DNA of 64,000 nucleotides, taken from assembly GCF_007846085.1 (NCBI RefSeq), contig NZ_VOEJ01000012.1, positions 1-64,000 on the forward strand, in the 5' to 3' direction. The notes beneath the pieces are model-generated. The model saw nothing but the letters and a program-made list of their open reading frames with translations, made no database searches and was not told where the DNA came from. Source of the DNA: Mucilaginibacter pallidiroseus. GTDB taxonomy: Bacteria > Bacteroidota > Bacteroidia > Sphingobacteriales > Sphingobacteriaceae. Both the position numbers and the translations under genes were made by a program. How positions within the stretch are numbered: the stretch's first letter is position 1; every line of letters starts with the position of its first letter. Of the stretch, positions 8,528 through 16,182 are shown one piece after another.

Positions 8528-9658
8528 TTAAATCTTACCTAATAACTCTTCAAGCTTGTTATCAAGTTCAATTCCCCTTAAATTTTTTCCAACGATTTTT
8601 CCGTTAGGGTCAATCAAAAAGTTCTGCGGAATGGCACGTACACCGTACAAACCCGCAGCCTGGCTTTTCCAGTACTTAAGGTCGGATACCTGGGTCCAGG
8701 CAAGGCCATCTTTTTTAATTGCGGCAAGCCATGCACCACGGCCTTTCTCGTTATCAAGCGAAACACCCAAAATGGTAAAGTTTTTTGTTTTGTAAGCATT
8801 ATAAGCTTTTACCACGTTAGGGTTTTCCTGGCGACAAGGGCCGCACCATGATGCCCAAAAATCAATCAGCACGTATTTACCACGGAATGAAGATAAGCTT
8901 ACACTCTTACCTGCAGTATCCAATTCGGCAAACTCAGGTGCGGTAGCGCCTAAAGCCACAGCCTGTAATTTAGGCAGCATCTCGCCAAAGGCTTTGCCGC
9001 CATCTGTGCCTTTAATACGGGCAGAAAGGCCATTATAAAGTGGCGCTATCTCCGGGTAATCTGCACTGTAAGCAAATGATTGCAGTATGTTAAGGCTCAC
9101 GTACGAGTCGGGGTGCGAGGCTATAAATTTCGCATTTAACTCCTTCTCCAGCTTTTCAACAGCTTTGTTGGCCAGGTATTCGTCTTTCTTATATTTCTCG
9201 GTAGCTTTTTCTGCCTCGGTGGCTTTTTTATCCTTCGCTTCCATTGCAGTGTAAGCCTCACTTACAGGCTTTAACATTGCACGATATTCTTCGTTATCTT
9301 TGTTTGAAGGCGTACCTGTCGCGGTTGCTTTGGCTACAGTACCCGGGCCATTAACCGTAATTGCACCAGGCTCCATATAAATGGATTTATAATCTTCAGA
9401 CTTGTTCATGCCTGTGCCTTTTGCATTAACAAGCAAATAACCCTGGCTTGGTAAAGCAGGCGCAATGCCTTTAAAAGCAAATTCGCCTTTTTTAAGGGTA
9501 GCCGAGTCGATGATGGTTTTGCCGCTTTTGCGGTATTGCAAATAAACTTTTGCAGGTGCATTAAGTTCGCCTAATTTGCCCTTGATAGTAAAGGTGCTAT
9601 CTTGCGCAAACGCTAAGGCCGGGGCAAGTGCCAAAACGCCCAATAGTAGTTTTTTCAT
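8528..9658 (-). CDS. TlpA-like thioredoxin-domain protein with N-terminal DUF4369
   Basis: An exported 376-residue protein: signal peptide (MKKLLLGVLALAPALAFAQ), a DUF4369-type beta domain (about 22-130), a lysine/glutamate-rich helical linker (about 140-190), and a C-terminal thioredoxin domain with WASWCGPCRQENP and the cis-proline segment RAIPQNFLIDPNGK. The CGPC pair suggests periplasmic disulfide exchange. It is a close tandem paralogue of the next gene (9720-10892), with near-identical stretches around the active site. The 61-base gap suggests co-transcription. Substrate unknown. Confidence 0.9.
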   Translation of the reverse strand: MKKLLLGVLALAPALAFAQDSTFTIKGKLGELNAPAKVYLQYRKSGKTIIDSATLKKGEFAFKGIAPALPSQGYLLVNAKGTGMNKSEDYKSIYMEPGAITVNGPGTVAKATATGTPSNKDNEEYRAMLKPVSEAYTAMEAKDKKATEAEKATEKYKKDEYLANKAVEKLEKELNAKFIASHPDSYVSLNILQSFAYSADYPEIAPLYNGLSARIKGTDGGKAFGEMLPKLQAVALGATAPEFAELDTAGKSVSLSSFRGKYVLIDFWASWCGPCRQENPNVVKAYNAYKTKNFTILGVSLDNEKGRGAWLAAIKKDGLAWTQVSDLKYWKSQAAGLYGVRAIPQNFLIDPNGKIVGKNLRGIELDNKLEELLGKI

Positions 9659-9719
9659 TGTCAGTAATGTTAGTTATTTACTAATTAAAGCATTTAAAAT
9701 TAATATACTACAGCAGCAT

Positions 9720-10892
9720 CTAAATTTTACCCAACAATTGCTCAAGCTTGGCGTCAAGGTCATCGCCGCGCAGGTTTTTGGCAACTATCTTTCCCTGCGG
9801 ATCTATCAAAAAGTTTTGCGGGATAGATTGCACACCGTATAAGCCGGCCACCATATTGTTCCAGTATTTAAGGTCGGATACCTGGGTCCATGTAAGGCCG
9901 TCGTTTTTTATGGCAGCAAGCCATGCAGCCTTGCCGCTTTCCTTATCAAGCGATACGCCTAATATGGTGAAGTTTTTGCCTTTATACTTGTTAAAATTCC
10001 GCACCACATTCGGGTTTTCCTGGCGGCATGGGCCACACCATGATGCCCAAAAATCAATCAGCACATATTTACCACGGAATGACGACAATTTAACCGGTAC
10101 CCCGTTTACATCGTTCTGTATAAAATCGGGAGCCTGTGCGCCTATAGCAGTAATCTTTAAATTATCTATTGAATTTTTTAAAATCTTAGCCTGTTCTGTC
10201 GCTTTAACCTCGTCAGATAAGCCGTTGTACAAAGGCTCAACTTCGGCTACATCCGGCGACGGGCCGCCTACACTGGCCAGGGCAAGCAGGCTTAAATAAC
10301 TGTTAGGGTTATTGGTAATAAATGTTTTTAAGATGTTGCGCTGCTCGTCCTGTATTTGTTTATACTTGGCCTGCATAGCGTTTTGGAAAGCGGCCGAGCC
10401 TTGTTGCGCCGGTGTTGCCGCCTTGGCTTCAGCAGCTAATTTTTGCGCTTTTTCAATAACACCTTTAAGCTGTCCCTTTAACTTGATGTTATCAGTATTG
10501 GTAGGAGACCCGCTTACAACACCTTTTGCAACAGAATCGGCAGAGGTTACGTTGATGTCGCCTTTCTCCAGGTATAGGTTCAGCATATCTGCTGTTTTGG
10601 ACGGGCTGCCATCCGGAAAGTTTTGGGCAATATATTTATCAAACCCAATCCCTTTATAATCAATAAACAAAGAGGCATTTACCGGGAACATCACCACACC
10701 ATCAAAAGCAAAGTTACCATTTGTAACAGCCGAAGAATCGGTGATGCTGTTTGCGCCCAAACGGTAAACCAGATAGGCTTTGGCAGGCGCATTAAGGTTG
10801 GCTACTTTGCCTTTTAACGTAAAGTTGTTAGTAGCCTGGCCGAAGGCCATTATAGGTAAAAGCGCCAGTGCGCTCAACAAAAATTTCTTCAT
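9720..10892 (-). CDS. TlpA-like thioredoxin-domain protein with N-terminal DUF4369 (paralogue)
   Basis: A 390-residue exported protein with the same plan as its neighbour: signal peptide (MKKFLLSALALLPIMAFGQ), DUF4369-like domain with NLNAPAKAYLVYR, helical middle with alanine/glutamine-rich stretch, and a thioredoxin domain with WCGPCRQENPNVV and QSIPQNFLIDPQGK. The start at 10892 places a proper signal peptide at the N-terminus; an upstream ATG at 10925 would add 11 residues before it. It is first in the likely two-gene unit. The two are a tandem duplication that has diverged more in the N-terminal half than in the thioredoxin domain. Confidence 0.9.
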   Translation of the reverse strand: MKKFLLSALALLPIMAFGQATNNFTLKGKVANLNAPAKAYLVYRLGANSITDSSAVTNGNFAFDGVVMFPVNASLFIDYKGIGFDKYIAQNFPDGSPSKTADMLNLYLEKGDINVTSADSVAKGVVSGSPTNTDNIKLKGQLKGVIEKAQKLAAEAKAATPAQQGSAAFQNAMQAKYKQIQDEQRNILKTFITNNPNSYLSLLALASVGGPSPDVAEVEPLYNGLSDEVKATEQAKILKNSIDNLKITAIGAQAPDFIQNDVNGVPVKLSSFRGKYVLIDFWASWCGPCRQENPNVVRNFNKYKGKNFTILGVSLDKESGKAAWLAAIKNDGLTWTQVSDLKYWNNMVAGLYGVQSIPQNFLIDPQGKIVAKNLRGDDLDAKLEQLLGKI

Positions 10893-10944
10893 TAAATTTA
10901 TATTATTGAAATAAATAACGCACAATACGCTAATCCATTGCGGG

Positions 10945-12126
10945 TTAGTTCAACTTTTGATAGGTGCGCCACCAAAGGTCAGGCAATTCGCCGGATGCGG
11001 CCATTTGGTAATCTTCCAACCGGCAGGGCACTAAGTGAAAACGCTCGTTTTTTGAGCCACCGCTCGGGTAAGGCACCTGCATCCACCAGCGGTCGCTTTT
11101 TTTACTTTTCACAAATACCAGCTCGTGGTCGTCATGCCGAAGGCTGGTTTTATAAATAAGATATTGTGATTTGGGGTTGAGCGGAAAGTCGCGCTTGCGG
11201 TTGTAAAACCCGTCTATAAAGTACCATATCATTTGGGATAGCAGCATGGCTGTTTGACCGTTGCTATCATAAGCCGGGTTAAATTCGTAAAAGCCTATCG
11301 AGGTAAGCTTATCGCTGAAACCCGCGTAACGGCATATCTGGCAGGCTTCTTCGCCGTAAAAGCCATTAGGCTTGGCGTTGGCGTTGCCGGCTGCGTCTGA
11401 TGAGCGGATGGCACCCATATCAAAACTCAGCATATTGGCATTGCGAATTATAGGCTCAGACACCGACATGTTCGACGTGATCTCGCCAAGGCGGTGCACA
11501 TCAAAGTAAAGCTTCTCCATTACCCTAAGGCTATCCTGGCTGGCAAAATAAGTTTGGTAACCCATATTGCTGTAATTAAACAGGTAGTTGGGCTCATGCA
11601 AAAGTATCTTATTCAGATAAGCCGCTGAGGTAGTTTCCAGGCTTTCAGCAAAACCATCATCTTCTAAATCGAAATGCGAATCTATAACCAAAAGATCGAC
11701 CTTTTGCTCAAGGCTTTCGTAACCCATATACTGCGCGTAGGTAAGGTCCTGCCCGCCGCCAATTATAAGTGGTACTATGTCTTTTTTTATCAGCTCGGTT
11801 ACCACGGTTTTAAGCGCGTAATAAGTATCAACCACCGTTTCGCCGCGTATGATATTGCCTAAGTCAACTATTTTAGTTTCGTAAGCACCCTCATTAAGCA
11901 TGTATAGTTTCTCCCGAACATAATCGGGGCCCAAAGCGCAACCAGGGTTGTTTACCGCATTACGGTCGTCAAGAACGCCTATAATGGCAATATCCGCTTT
12001 CTGTTCAAGGTCTGGAAATGAGGCCGAGTGATGTACAATTTTATCGCCGAGCTGGCTGGTGTAATACCCGTTTTTTGGGGCAATGCGTGCAAAATCAATC
12101 GGAGAAAAAAATTCGGCTAATGACAT
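10945..12126 (-). CDS. Arginase/formimidoylglutamase-fold protein, altered metal site
   Basis: A 393-residue protein of the ureohydrolase superfamily, usually annotated formimidoylglutamase in this phylum. The fold signatures are present but two of six manganese ligands are changed. The GGGH motif reads GGGQ (Gln126), DAHxD is kept as DSHFD (149-153), and SxDxD reads SFDMG, with Gly238 for the second Asp. A conserved-looking NANAKPNGFYGEEACQICRY follows, where hydrolases carry other residues. There are no hut genes nearby. It may therefore not be a dinuclear manganese hydrolase. It is divergent from the epimerase at 12230 across a repeat-rich gap. Confidence 0.8.
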   Translation of the reverse strand: MSLAEFFSPIDFARIAPKNGYYTSQLGDKIVHHSASFPDLEQKADIAIIGVLDDRNAVNNPGCALGPDYVREKLYMLNEGAYETKIVDLGNIIRGETVVDTYYALKTVVTELIKKDIVPLIIGGGQDLTYAQYMGYESLEQKVDLLVIDSHFDLEDDGFAESLETTSAAYLNKILLHEPNYLFNYSNMGYQTYFASQDSLRVMEKLYFDVHRLGEITSNMSVSEPIIRNANMLSFDMGAIRSSDAAGNANAKPNGFYGEEACQICRYAGFSDKLTSIGFYEFNPAYDSNGQTAMLLSQMIWYFIDGFYNRKRDFPLNPKSQYLIYKTSLRHDDHELVFVKSKKSDRWWMQVPYPSGGSKNERFHLVPCRLEDYQMAASGELPDLWWRTYQKLN

Positions 12127-12147
12127 GTTTTAAATTGAGCAGATGTG

Positions 12148-12225
12148 CAAATATGCAGATTATTTTAAATGACTGATGACAGGTTTAGCAAATCATCTTA
12201 AGGTGTAAAATAATCTGCATATTTG
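12148..12225. repeat. Perfect 20 bp inverted repeat in a divergent promoter region
   Basis: The arm at 12148-12167 (starting CAAATATGCAGAT) is exactly reversed and complemented at 12206-12225, with a 38-base centre. The left side continues outward in 8-base units (CAGATGTG, CAAATATG, CAGATTAT). The right arm ends CATATTTG, one base off the -7 consensus, four bases before the epimerase ATG. The other arm presents the same CATATTTG facing the arginase-fold gene. Confidence 0.85.
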
Positions 12226-12229
12226 GGGC

Positions 12230-13195
12230 ATGATCTTAGTAACCGGGGCAACAGGCTTTTTAGGAGCCGAATTGGCAAAAGGGCTTGTATTACGCGGAAA
12301 TAAAATACGCTGTACCAAAAGGGCAAACTCGGTTATCCCCAAGTTGCTGCACCCATACTCCGGCCAAATTACCTGGGTTACCGCCGACCTGATGGATGCC
12401 GCCGCGTTAGAAGACGCATTGGATGGCATTACCCAGGTTTACAATTGCGCCGCATTTGTATCCCTGAAAGCGGCTGACAAAAAGGTGATGATACATACCA
12501 ATGTTACCGGCACGGCCAACCTGGTAAATCTTTGCACCGAAAAAGGTATCCGCATGGTGCATACCAGTTCTGTTGCGGCAGTTGGCGAAGCAAAGCCCGG
12601 CGAGATGATTACCGAGAAGCACCACCTCGACCCCTCAGCAGAGAATGATGGCTATGCTATATCAAAGCTGGAAAGCGAAATGGAAGTTTGGCGCGGCATT
12701 GCAGAGGGTATGGATGCCGTTATTGTTAACCCAAGCATAATTCTTGGTGTCAGCGCGGGTACTGCAGGCAGCGGGCAGATTTTTGCGACCATAAAAAACG
12801 GACTGAAATTTTATACCTCTGGCACTATTGGCTTTGTTGATGTACAGGATGTAGCCAAGGTGATGATTGCTTTAATGGAAAGCGGCATAAGTGATAAGCG
12901 TTTTATTGTGAGCGCAGAGAACAGGGCTTATCAACAGATTTTCCCAGAGATTGCTGGCTACCTTAACGTGCCACCTCCAAGCAATTTGGCCAAACCCTGG
13001 ATGCTTGAAATAGCATGGCGCGCTGCCTCTTTTTGGGGTACTGTTACAGGAAAGGCGCCCGCCGTTGACAAAACAAGTGCCCGTGCAGGTTCGGTTACCC
13101 GTAATTTTGATAACAGCGCCATTAAAAAAGCTATCAACTTTGAGTTTAAGCCTTTGAGCGAAACGTTAAAAGAGGTTAGCCAGCGTTTTAAGTAA
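12230..13195 (+). CDS. NAD-dependent epimerase/dehydratase family protein
   Basis: An extended short-chain dehydrogenase of 321 residues. The Rossmann motif is VTGATGFLGAELAKGL at the N-terminus. The catalytic YxxxK is in GYAISKLE (about 143-150), with HTSSVAAVGE supplying the serine. Such proteins oxidise, reduce or epimerise sugar nucleotides, flavonoid-like or steroid-like substrates; which one applies cannot be told here. It has no glycan gene neighbours. The start directly follows the inverted repeat, with no Shine-Dalgarno. Confidence 0.88.
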   Translation: MILVTGATGFLGAELAKGLVLRGNKIRCTKRANSVIPKLLHPYSGQITWVTADLMDAAALEDALDGITQVYNCAAFVSLKAADKKVMIHTNVTGTANLVNLCTEKGIRMVHTSSVAAVGEAKPGEMITEKHHLDPSAENDGYAISKLESEMEVWRGIAEGMDAVIVNPSIILGVSAGTAGSGQIFATIKNGLKFYTSGTIGFVDVQDVAKVMIALMESGISDKRFIVSAENRAYQQIFPEIAGYLNVPPPSNLAKPWMLEIAWRAASFWGTVTGKAPAVDKTSARAGSVTRNFDNSAIKKAINFEFKPLSETLKEVSQRFK

Positions 13196-13210
13196 CAATT
13201 TTTGTATCTA

Positions 13211-14635
13211 TTAACGCAACGTCAGTAAGGCAACATTCTCAACATGCTGTGTATGTGGAAACATATCTACCGGCTGGATTTTAACCACATCGTATTTTTC
13301 CTTCAAGATGAGCAAGTCACGGGCCTGGGTGGCTGCGTTGCAGCTTACATACACAATTTTTGGTGCTTCCATTTCCATTAAGCGGGCAACTACATCGGCA
13401 TGCATACCGGCGCGTGGCGGATCGGTAATTACAACGTCGGGCTTGCCATGCTCAGCTACAAAATCGGCAACAAGCACATCTTTCATATCACCTGCGTAAA
13501 ACTTGGTGTTGGTAATGTTATTGATCTGCGAATTTATCTTGGCATCTTCAATAGCCGATGGTACGTACTCTACTCCTACCACTTGTTTAACGTGGCCTGC
13601 AATAAAATTAGCAATGGTGCCTGCACCTGTATAAAGGTCATATACCAATTCGTTACCGGTAAAACCCGCAAAATCGCGCGTTATTTCATAAAGGCGCAAA
13701 GCCTGTATAGAGTTTGTTTGATAAAACGACTTTGGCCCTACCCTAAAACGTACTACGCTACCATCTGCAGCGCCGGGCATTTCTTCATGAATGTATAAGG
13801 GGCCGCGCCAACTCAGTACGTCCTGGTCAAAAATAGTATCGTTCTTCTTCTGATTTAAGATATATAGTAATGATGTTACTTGTGGGAAAGTAGCATCAAC
13901 GTAAGTCATCAGCTTACTTACCTGCTCCTCTGTAGCGTAGGCAAACACCACAATCACCATAATCTCGCCGGTTGATGAGGTACGGATAATGAGGTTACGC
14001 AAAGCGCCTTCGTGCTGCCTTACATCGTAATAGCTTATACCGTTTTGCTTTGCAAAAGCATTAATGCTGTTACGCAGATCATTAGATGGCGCGGCTTGCA
14101 AATAGCAATGGTTAATATTTAAGATCTTATCAAACCTGCCGGGGATGTGGAAACCAAGGGCATCCATATCGAGTGCTTCGTCCTCACGGTTTTCGCCATC
14201 GTATAACCAGCGCTTGTTCGAAAAGGTAAACTCAAGTTTGTTACGGTAATACCTGTCGGCCGGTGATGGTACAATGGTGTCCATGTGGTCAACATCAAGC
14301 TTGGCTATGCGGGTAAATGCATCGCGAACAGCCTTCTGCTTAAACTGTAACTGTGCATCATAAGTCATGTGCTGCCACTTGCAGCCGCCGCAAACGCCAA
14401 AGTGCTCACAAAAAGCTTCAACACGATGCTCTGATGGTTTTACAAGGCGTCTTATCTTGGCTTCACCAAAGCTTTTTTTGCTGCGGTAAACCTCAACATC
14501 TGCAATATCGCCGGGTACGGCTTTTTCAATAAACAATACAAAATCTTCGGCCTTACCAACCCCTTTGCCTTCTTCGGCTATATCAATTACCGCTACGTTC
14601 TCAAAGAACTTTGGCTTTTTTGCAGATTTACTCAT
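13211..14635 (-). CDS. rlmD: 23S rRNA (uracil-C5)-methyltransferase, RlmD/RumA family
   Basis: A 474-residue SAM-dependent RNA methyltransferase of the TrmA/RlmD family. It has an N-terminal TRAM domain (about 8-65), the iron-sulfur cysteines in CEHFGVCGGCKWQH, the SAM-binding YDLYTGAGTIANFIA, TDPPRAGMHADV and the nucleophile segment YVSCNAATQARDL near the C-terminus. The expected product is 5-methyluridine in 23S rRNA. Bacteroidota often carry paralogues of this family, so the exact uridine position is not certain. It converges on the epimerase with a 15-base gap. Confidence 0.92.
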   Translation of the reverse strand: MSKSAKKPKFFENVAVIDIAEEGKGVGKAEDFVLFIEKAVPGDIADVEVYRSKKSFGEAKIRRLVKPSEHRVEAFCEHFGVCGGCKWQHMTYDAQLQFKQKAVRDAFTRIAKLDVDHMDTIVPSPADRYYRNKLEFTFSNKRWLYDGENREDEALDMDALGFHIPGRFDKILNINHCYLQAAPSNDLRNSINAFAKQNGISYYDVRQHEGALRNLIIRTSSTGEIMVIVVFAYATEEQVSKLMTYVDATFPQVTSLLYILNQKKNDTIFDQDVLSWRGPLYIHEEMPGAADGSVVRFRVGPKSFYQTNSIQALRLYEITRDFAGFTGNELVYDLYTGAGTIANFIAGHVKQVVGVEYVPSAIEDAKINSQINNITNTKFYAGDMKDVLVADFVAEHGKPDVVITDPPRAGMHADVVARLMEMEAPKIVYVSCNAATQARDLLILKEKYDVVKIQPVDMFPHTQHVENVALLTLR

Positions 14636-14749
14636 GAGGCTGCAAAGTTAAAGGTATTTATGGATTTTCGGAATGATGAGTTTAGCTAACATTTTCCATC
14701 TATCGGCTAAAGCCAACGATTACAATAAACGTTTAAAACAGGCTAATAA

Positions 14750-14857
14750 TTAATAGAAAAAATTCAGTAAGCCGGCAAAAAACACCTCGATATCAAAATC
14801 AGGCAGCTCATACTTGTCATCAATCTGGTTCGAAAAATCAATCAGTTCCCGGCTCAT
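14750..14857 (-). CDS. Small ORF, 35 residues, with strong promoter and Shine-Dalgarno
   Basis: The ORF runs from ATG at 14857 to TAA at 14750 and encodes an acidic peptide (MSRELIDFSNQIDD at the start, a phenylalanine/leucine-rich end FFAGLLNFFY). I recognise no family. It is supported by context rather than homology: an AAGGAGG eight bases before the ATG, and a TTTG-N20-TATGTTTG promoter just upstream, both exact consensus matches. It fills the gap between the membrane gene at 14939 and rlmD. The rest of this 303-base gap (14636-14749) shows no clear terminator. It could also be the coding part of a small regulatory RNA. Confidence 0.55.
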   Translation of the reverse strand: MSRELIDFSNQIDDKYELPDFDIEVFFAGLLNFFY

Positions 14858-14865
14858 AACAATAT

Positions 14866-14872
14866 CCTCCTT
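14866..14872 (-). promoter_or_regulatory. Strong Shine-Dalgarno of the 35-residue ORF
   Basis: AAGGAGG on the minus strand with an 8-base spacer to the ATG at 14857. This is notable in a genome where most starts in the window have no such element. Confidence 0.75.
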
Positions 14873-14886
14873 ATTAGATTACTATG

Positions 14887-14918
14887 CAAACATAGCATTA
14901 TCTATACCAAAAACCAAA
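14887..14918 (-). promoter_or_regulatory. Consensus Bacteroidota promoter of the 35-residue ORF
   Basis: On the minus strand, TTTG (14918-14915), 20 bases, then TATGTTTG (14894-14887): an exact match to TTTG-N19-21-TAnnTTTG. The predicted transcript start near 14880 gives a leader of about 22 bases that holds the Shine-Dalgarno. Confidence 0.75.
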
Positions 14919-14938
14919 ACGGTATTTTGATTACATTG

Positions 14939-15376
14939 TCATCTTCCTGTATCTTGAACAACATCTTTTTTGAGATCGTAGAAAAGCGCCCCGCCCGCAA
15001 TGCAAACGCAATTTGCTATCATATAGGGAAAAAATTCACTATTAGGTTGTAAGCCTTCGGAAAATAATAACCAAAAAGTTGCTACTGTAAAAATTACCCC
15101 AAATATTGCAATCACATATTTTATTTGTTTATCCGGCAGGTAGAACGTAAGTATAACAGCAACTGTTAAGAAGAACAGCAACCAGGTAAGCAAAGAAAAT
15201 ATACCACCTACAAGAATTAGCACTGGATAAGTATATAACATTTGGTTTAAGCACGCTGCAGCACCGGAATAAAAATGTTCCTTGAAACCGAATTCAGCAA
15301 CTAAATAAGCTATTGGCGCAATAGCCACGCTGGTTAGCCAGACTTTGAGGCTGTAAGTTAATGCGTTGGTTTTCAT
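14939..15376 (-). CDS. Small integral membrane protein of unknown function
   Basis: A 145-residue protein with four hydrophobic segments (about residues 10-30, 47-75, 83-105 and 113-133), so a four-helix membrane protein. I do not recognise the family. Its ATG overlaps the stop of the ferritin-like gene upstream by four bases (ATGA), which implies coupled translation and perhaps a shared job. There are no charged or catalytic motifs in the helices that would suggest a transporter or enzyme class. Confidence 0.7.
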   Translation of the reverse strand: MKTNALTYSLKVWLTSVAIAPIAYLVAEFGFKEHFYSGAAACLNQMLYTYPVLILVGGIFSLLTWLLFFLTVAVILTFYLPDKQIKYVIAIFGVIFTVATFWLLFSEGLQPNSEFFPYMIANCVCIAGGALFYDLKKDVVQDTGR

Positions 15377-16125
15377 ATAGAGTTGGCATAGTTTGCTTTT
15401 ACTTGCTTAACCCCTGCGTTTGTGATGGTCGCAATTGTTTTGTGCTGCCTATACCTCATCTTTTTAACATAGCTCTCAAAGGTGTTTCCGCCGGCCTTAA
15501 ATAAGTTTTTATGCGCAAACCAGACTACGCAGGCTGTAGCATAAAAAAAGTACCGGTAAGCAAATGCCCGGGCAGCGCGACCAAATGAATTGGTACTATT
15601 ATAGATAGTTGCCAGCCGCTCGGTTTGGAAAGTAATATGGTAAGCTTCGTCAATCAAAATATCGGTACAAACCTGCTTCAGGAGCCGGCAGCCGGTAGCA
15701 TCTTTTAGCGATTGGTAAAATATTTGTGCAGCACTTTCAACAGTTATCACGGTGAGTGTCCACATCTCCATGCTGGCATTAAAGTGCCTTACGTGTCTAA
15801 AAAGGCTGTCGCCCCAGTTGCGCTTAAGGCGTGGCTTGCCAATTTTGTCGATATACCGGCCCAGATTGTTGCCATGTTTTTGCTCTTCCTTTATAAAAAG
15901 CTTGACAGCCTCCAAATACTCCGGGTCGCCTGTGGTGTTGGCATACTTGGTTGATACCGCTATTAATTGCCTCCCTTCGGATGTTTCGCCCAATTGCCAG
16001 GCCTGTAGCGATGGCAGTATTACATCCACCTCATCGGCAGTTATGGTTGGGGTTAAATTCCAGTTGATGCGTTTATGGCGGGCATTTTCTTTAAAATGCG
16101 CCACCCAATAATTACTTGTGTGCAT
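15373..16125 (-). CDS. Ferritin-like (probable diiron) protein
   Basis: A 250-residue helical protein with two ExxH motifs, E81-H84 (in EEQKHGNN) and E160-H163 (in DEAYHITF), plus Glu130 on an intermediate helix. These are the ligand positions expected of a four-helix-bundle diiron site. The stretch about residues 186-205 (YFFYATACVVWFAH) is hydrophobic and may touch the membrane. The following membrane gene overlaps by four bases. Function is unknown; candidate roles are a diiron oxygenase or desaturase-like enzyme or an iron store. The metal-site reading is inference from motif spacing. Confidence 0.7.
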   Translation of the reverse strand: MHTSNYWVAHFKENARHKRINWNLTPTITADEVDVILPSLQAWQLGETSEGRQLIAVSTKYANTTGDPEYLEAVKLFIKEEQKHGNNLGRYIDKIGKPRLKRNWGDSLFRHVRHFNASMEMWTLTVITVESAAQIFYQSLKDATGCRLLKQVCTDILIDEAYHITFQTERLATIYNSTNSFGRAARAFAYRYFFYATACVVWFAHKNLFKAGGNTFESYVKKMRYRQHKTIATITNAGVKQVKANYANSI

Positions 16126-16182
16126 GGTTAATTTTTTTTGGTGATGTAATGCAGGCAGCTAAATACTGCCTGCGATATGACT

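Noticed and set aside
9748..10299. 183-codon plus-strand ORF opposite the thioredoxin-like gene
   Set aside because: It mirrors the coding frame of a conserved protein and is repeated in shorter form opposite its paralogue, as expected for a shadow.
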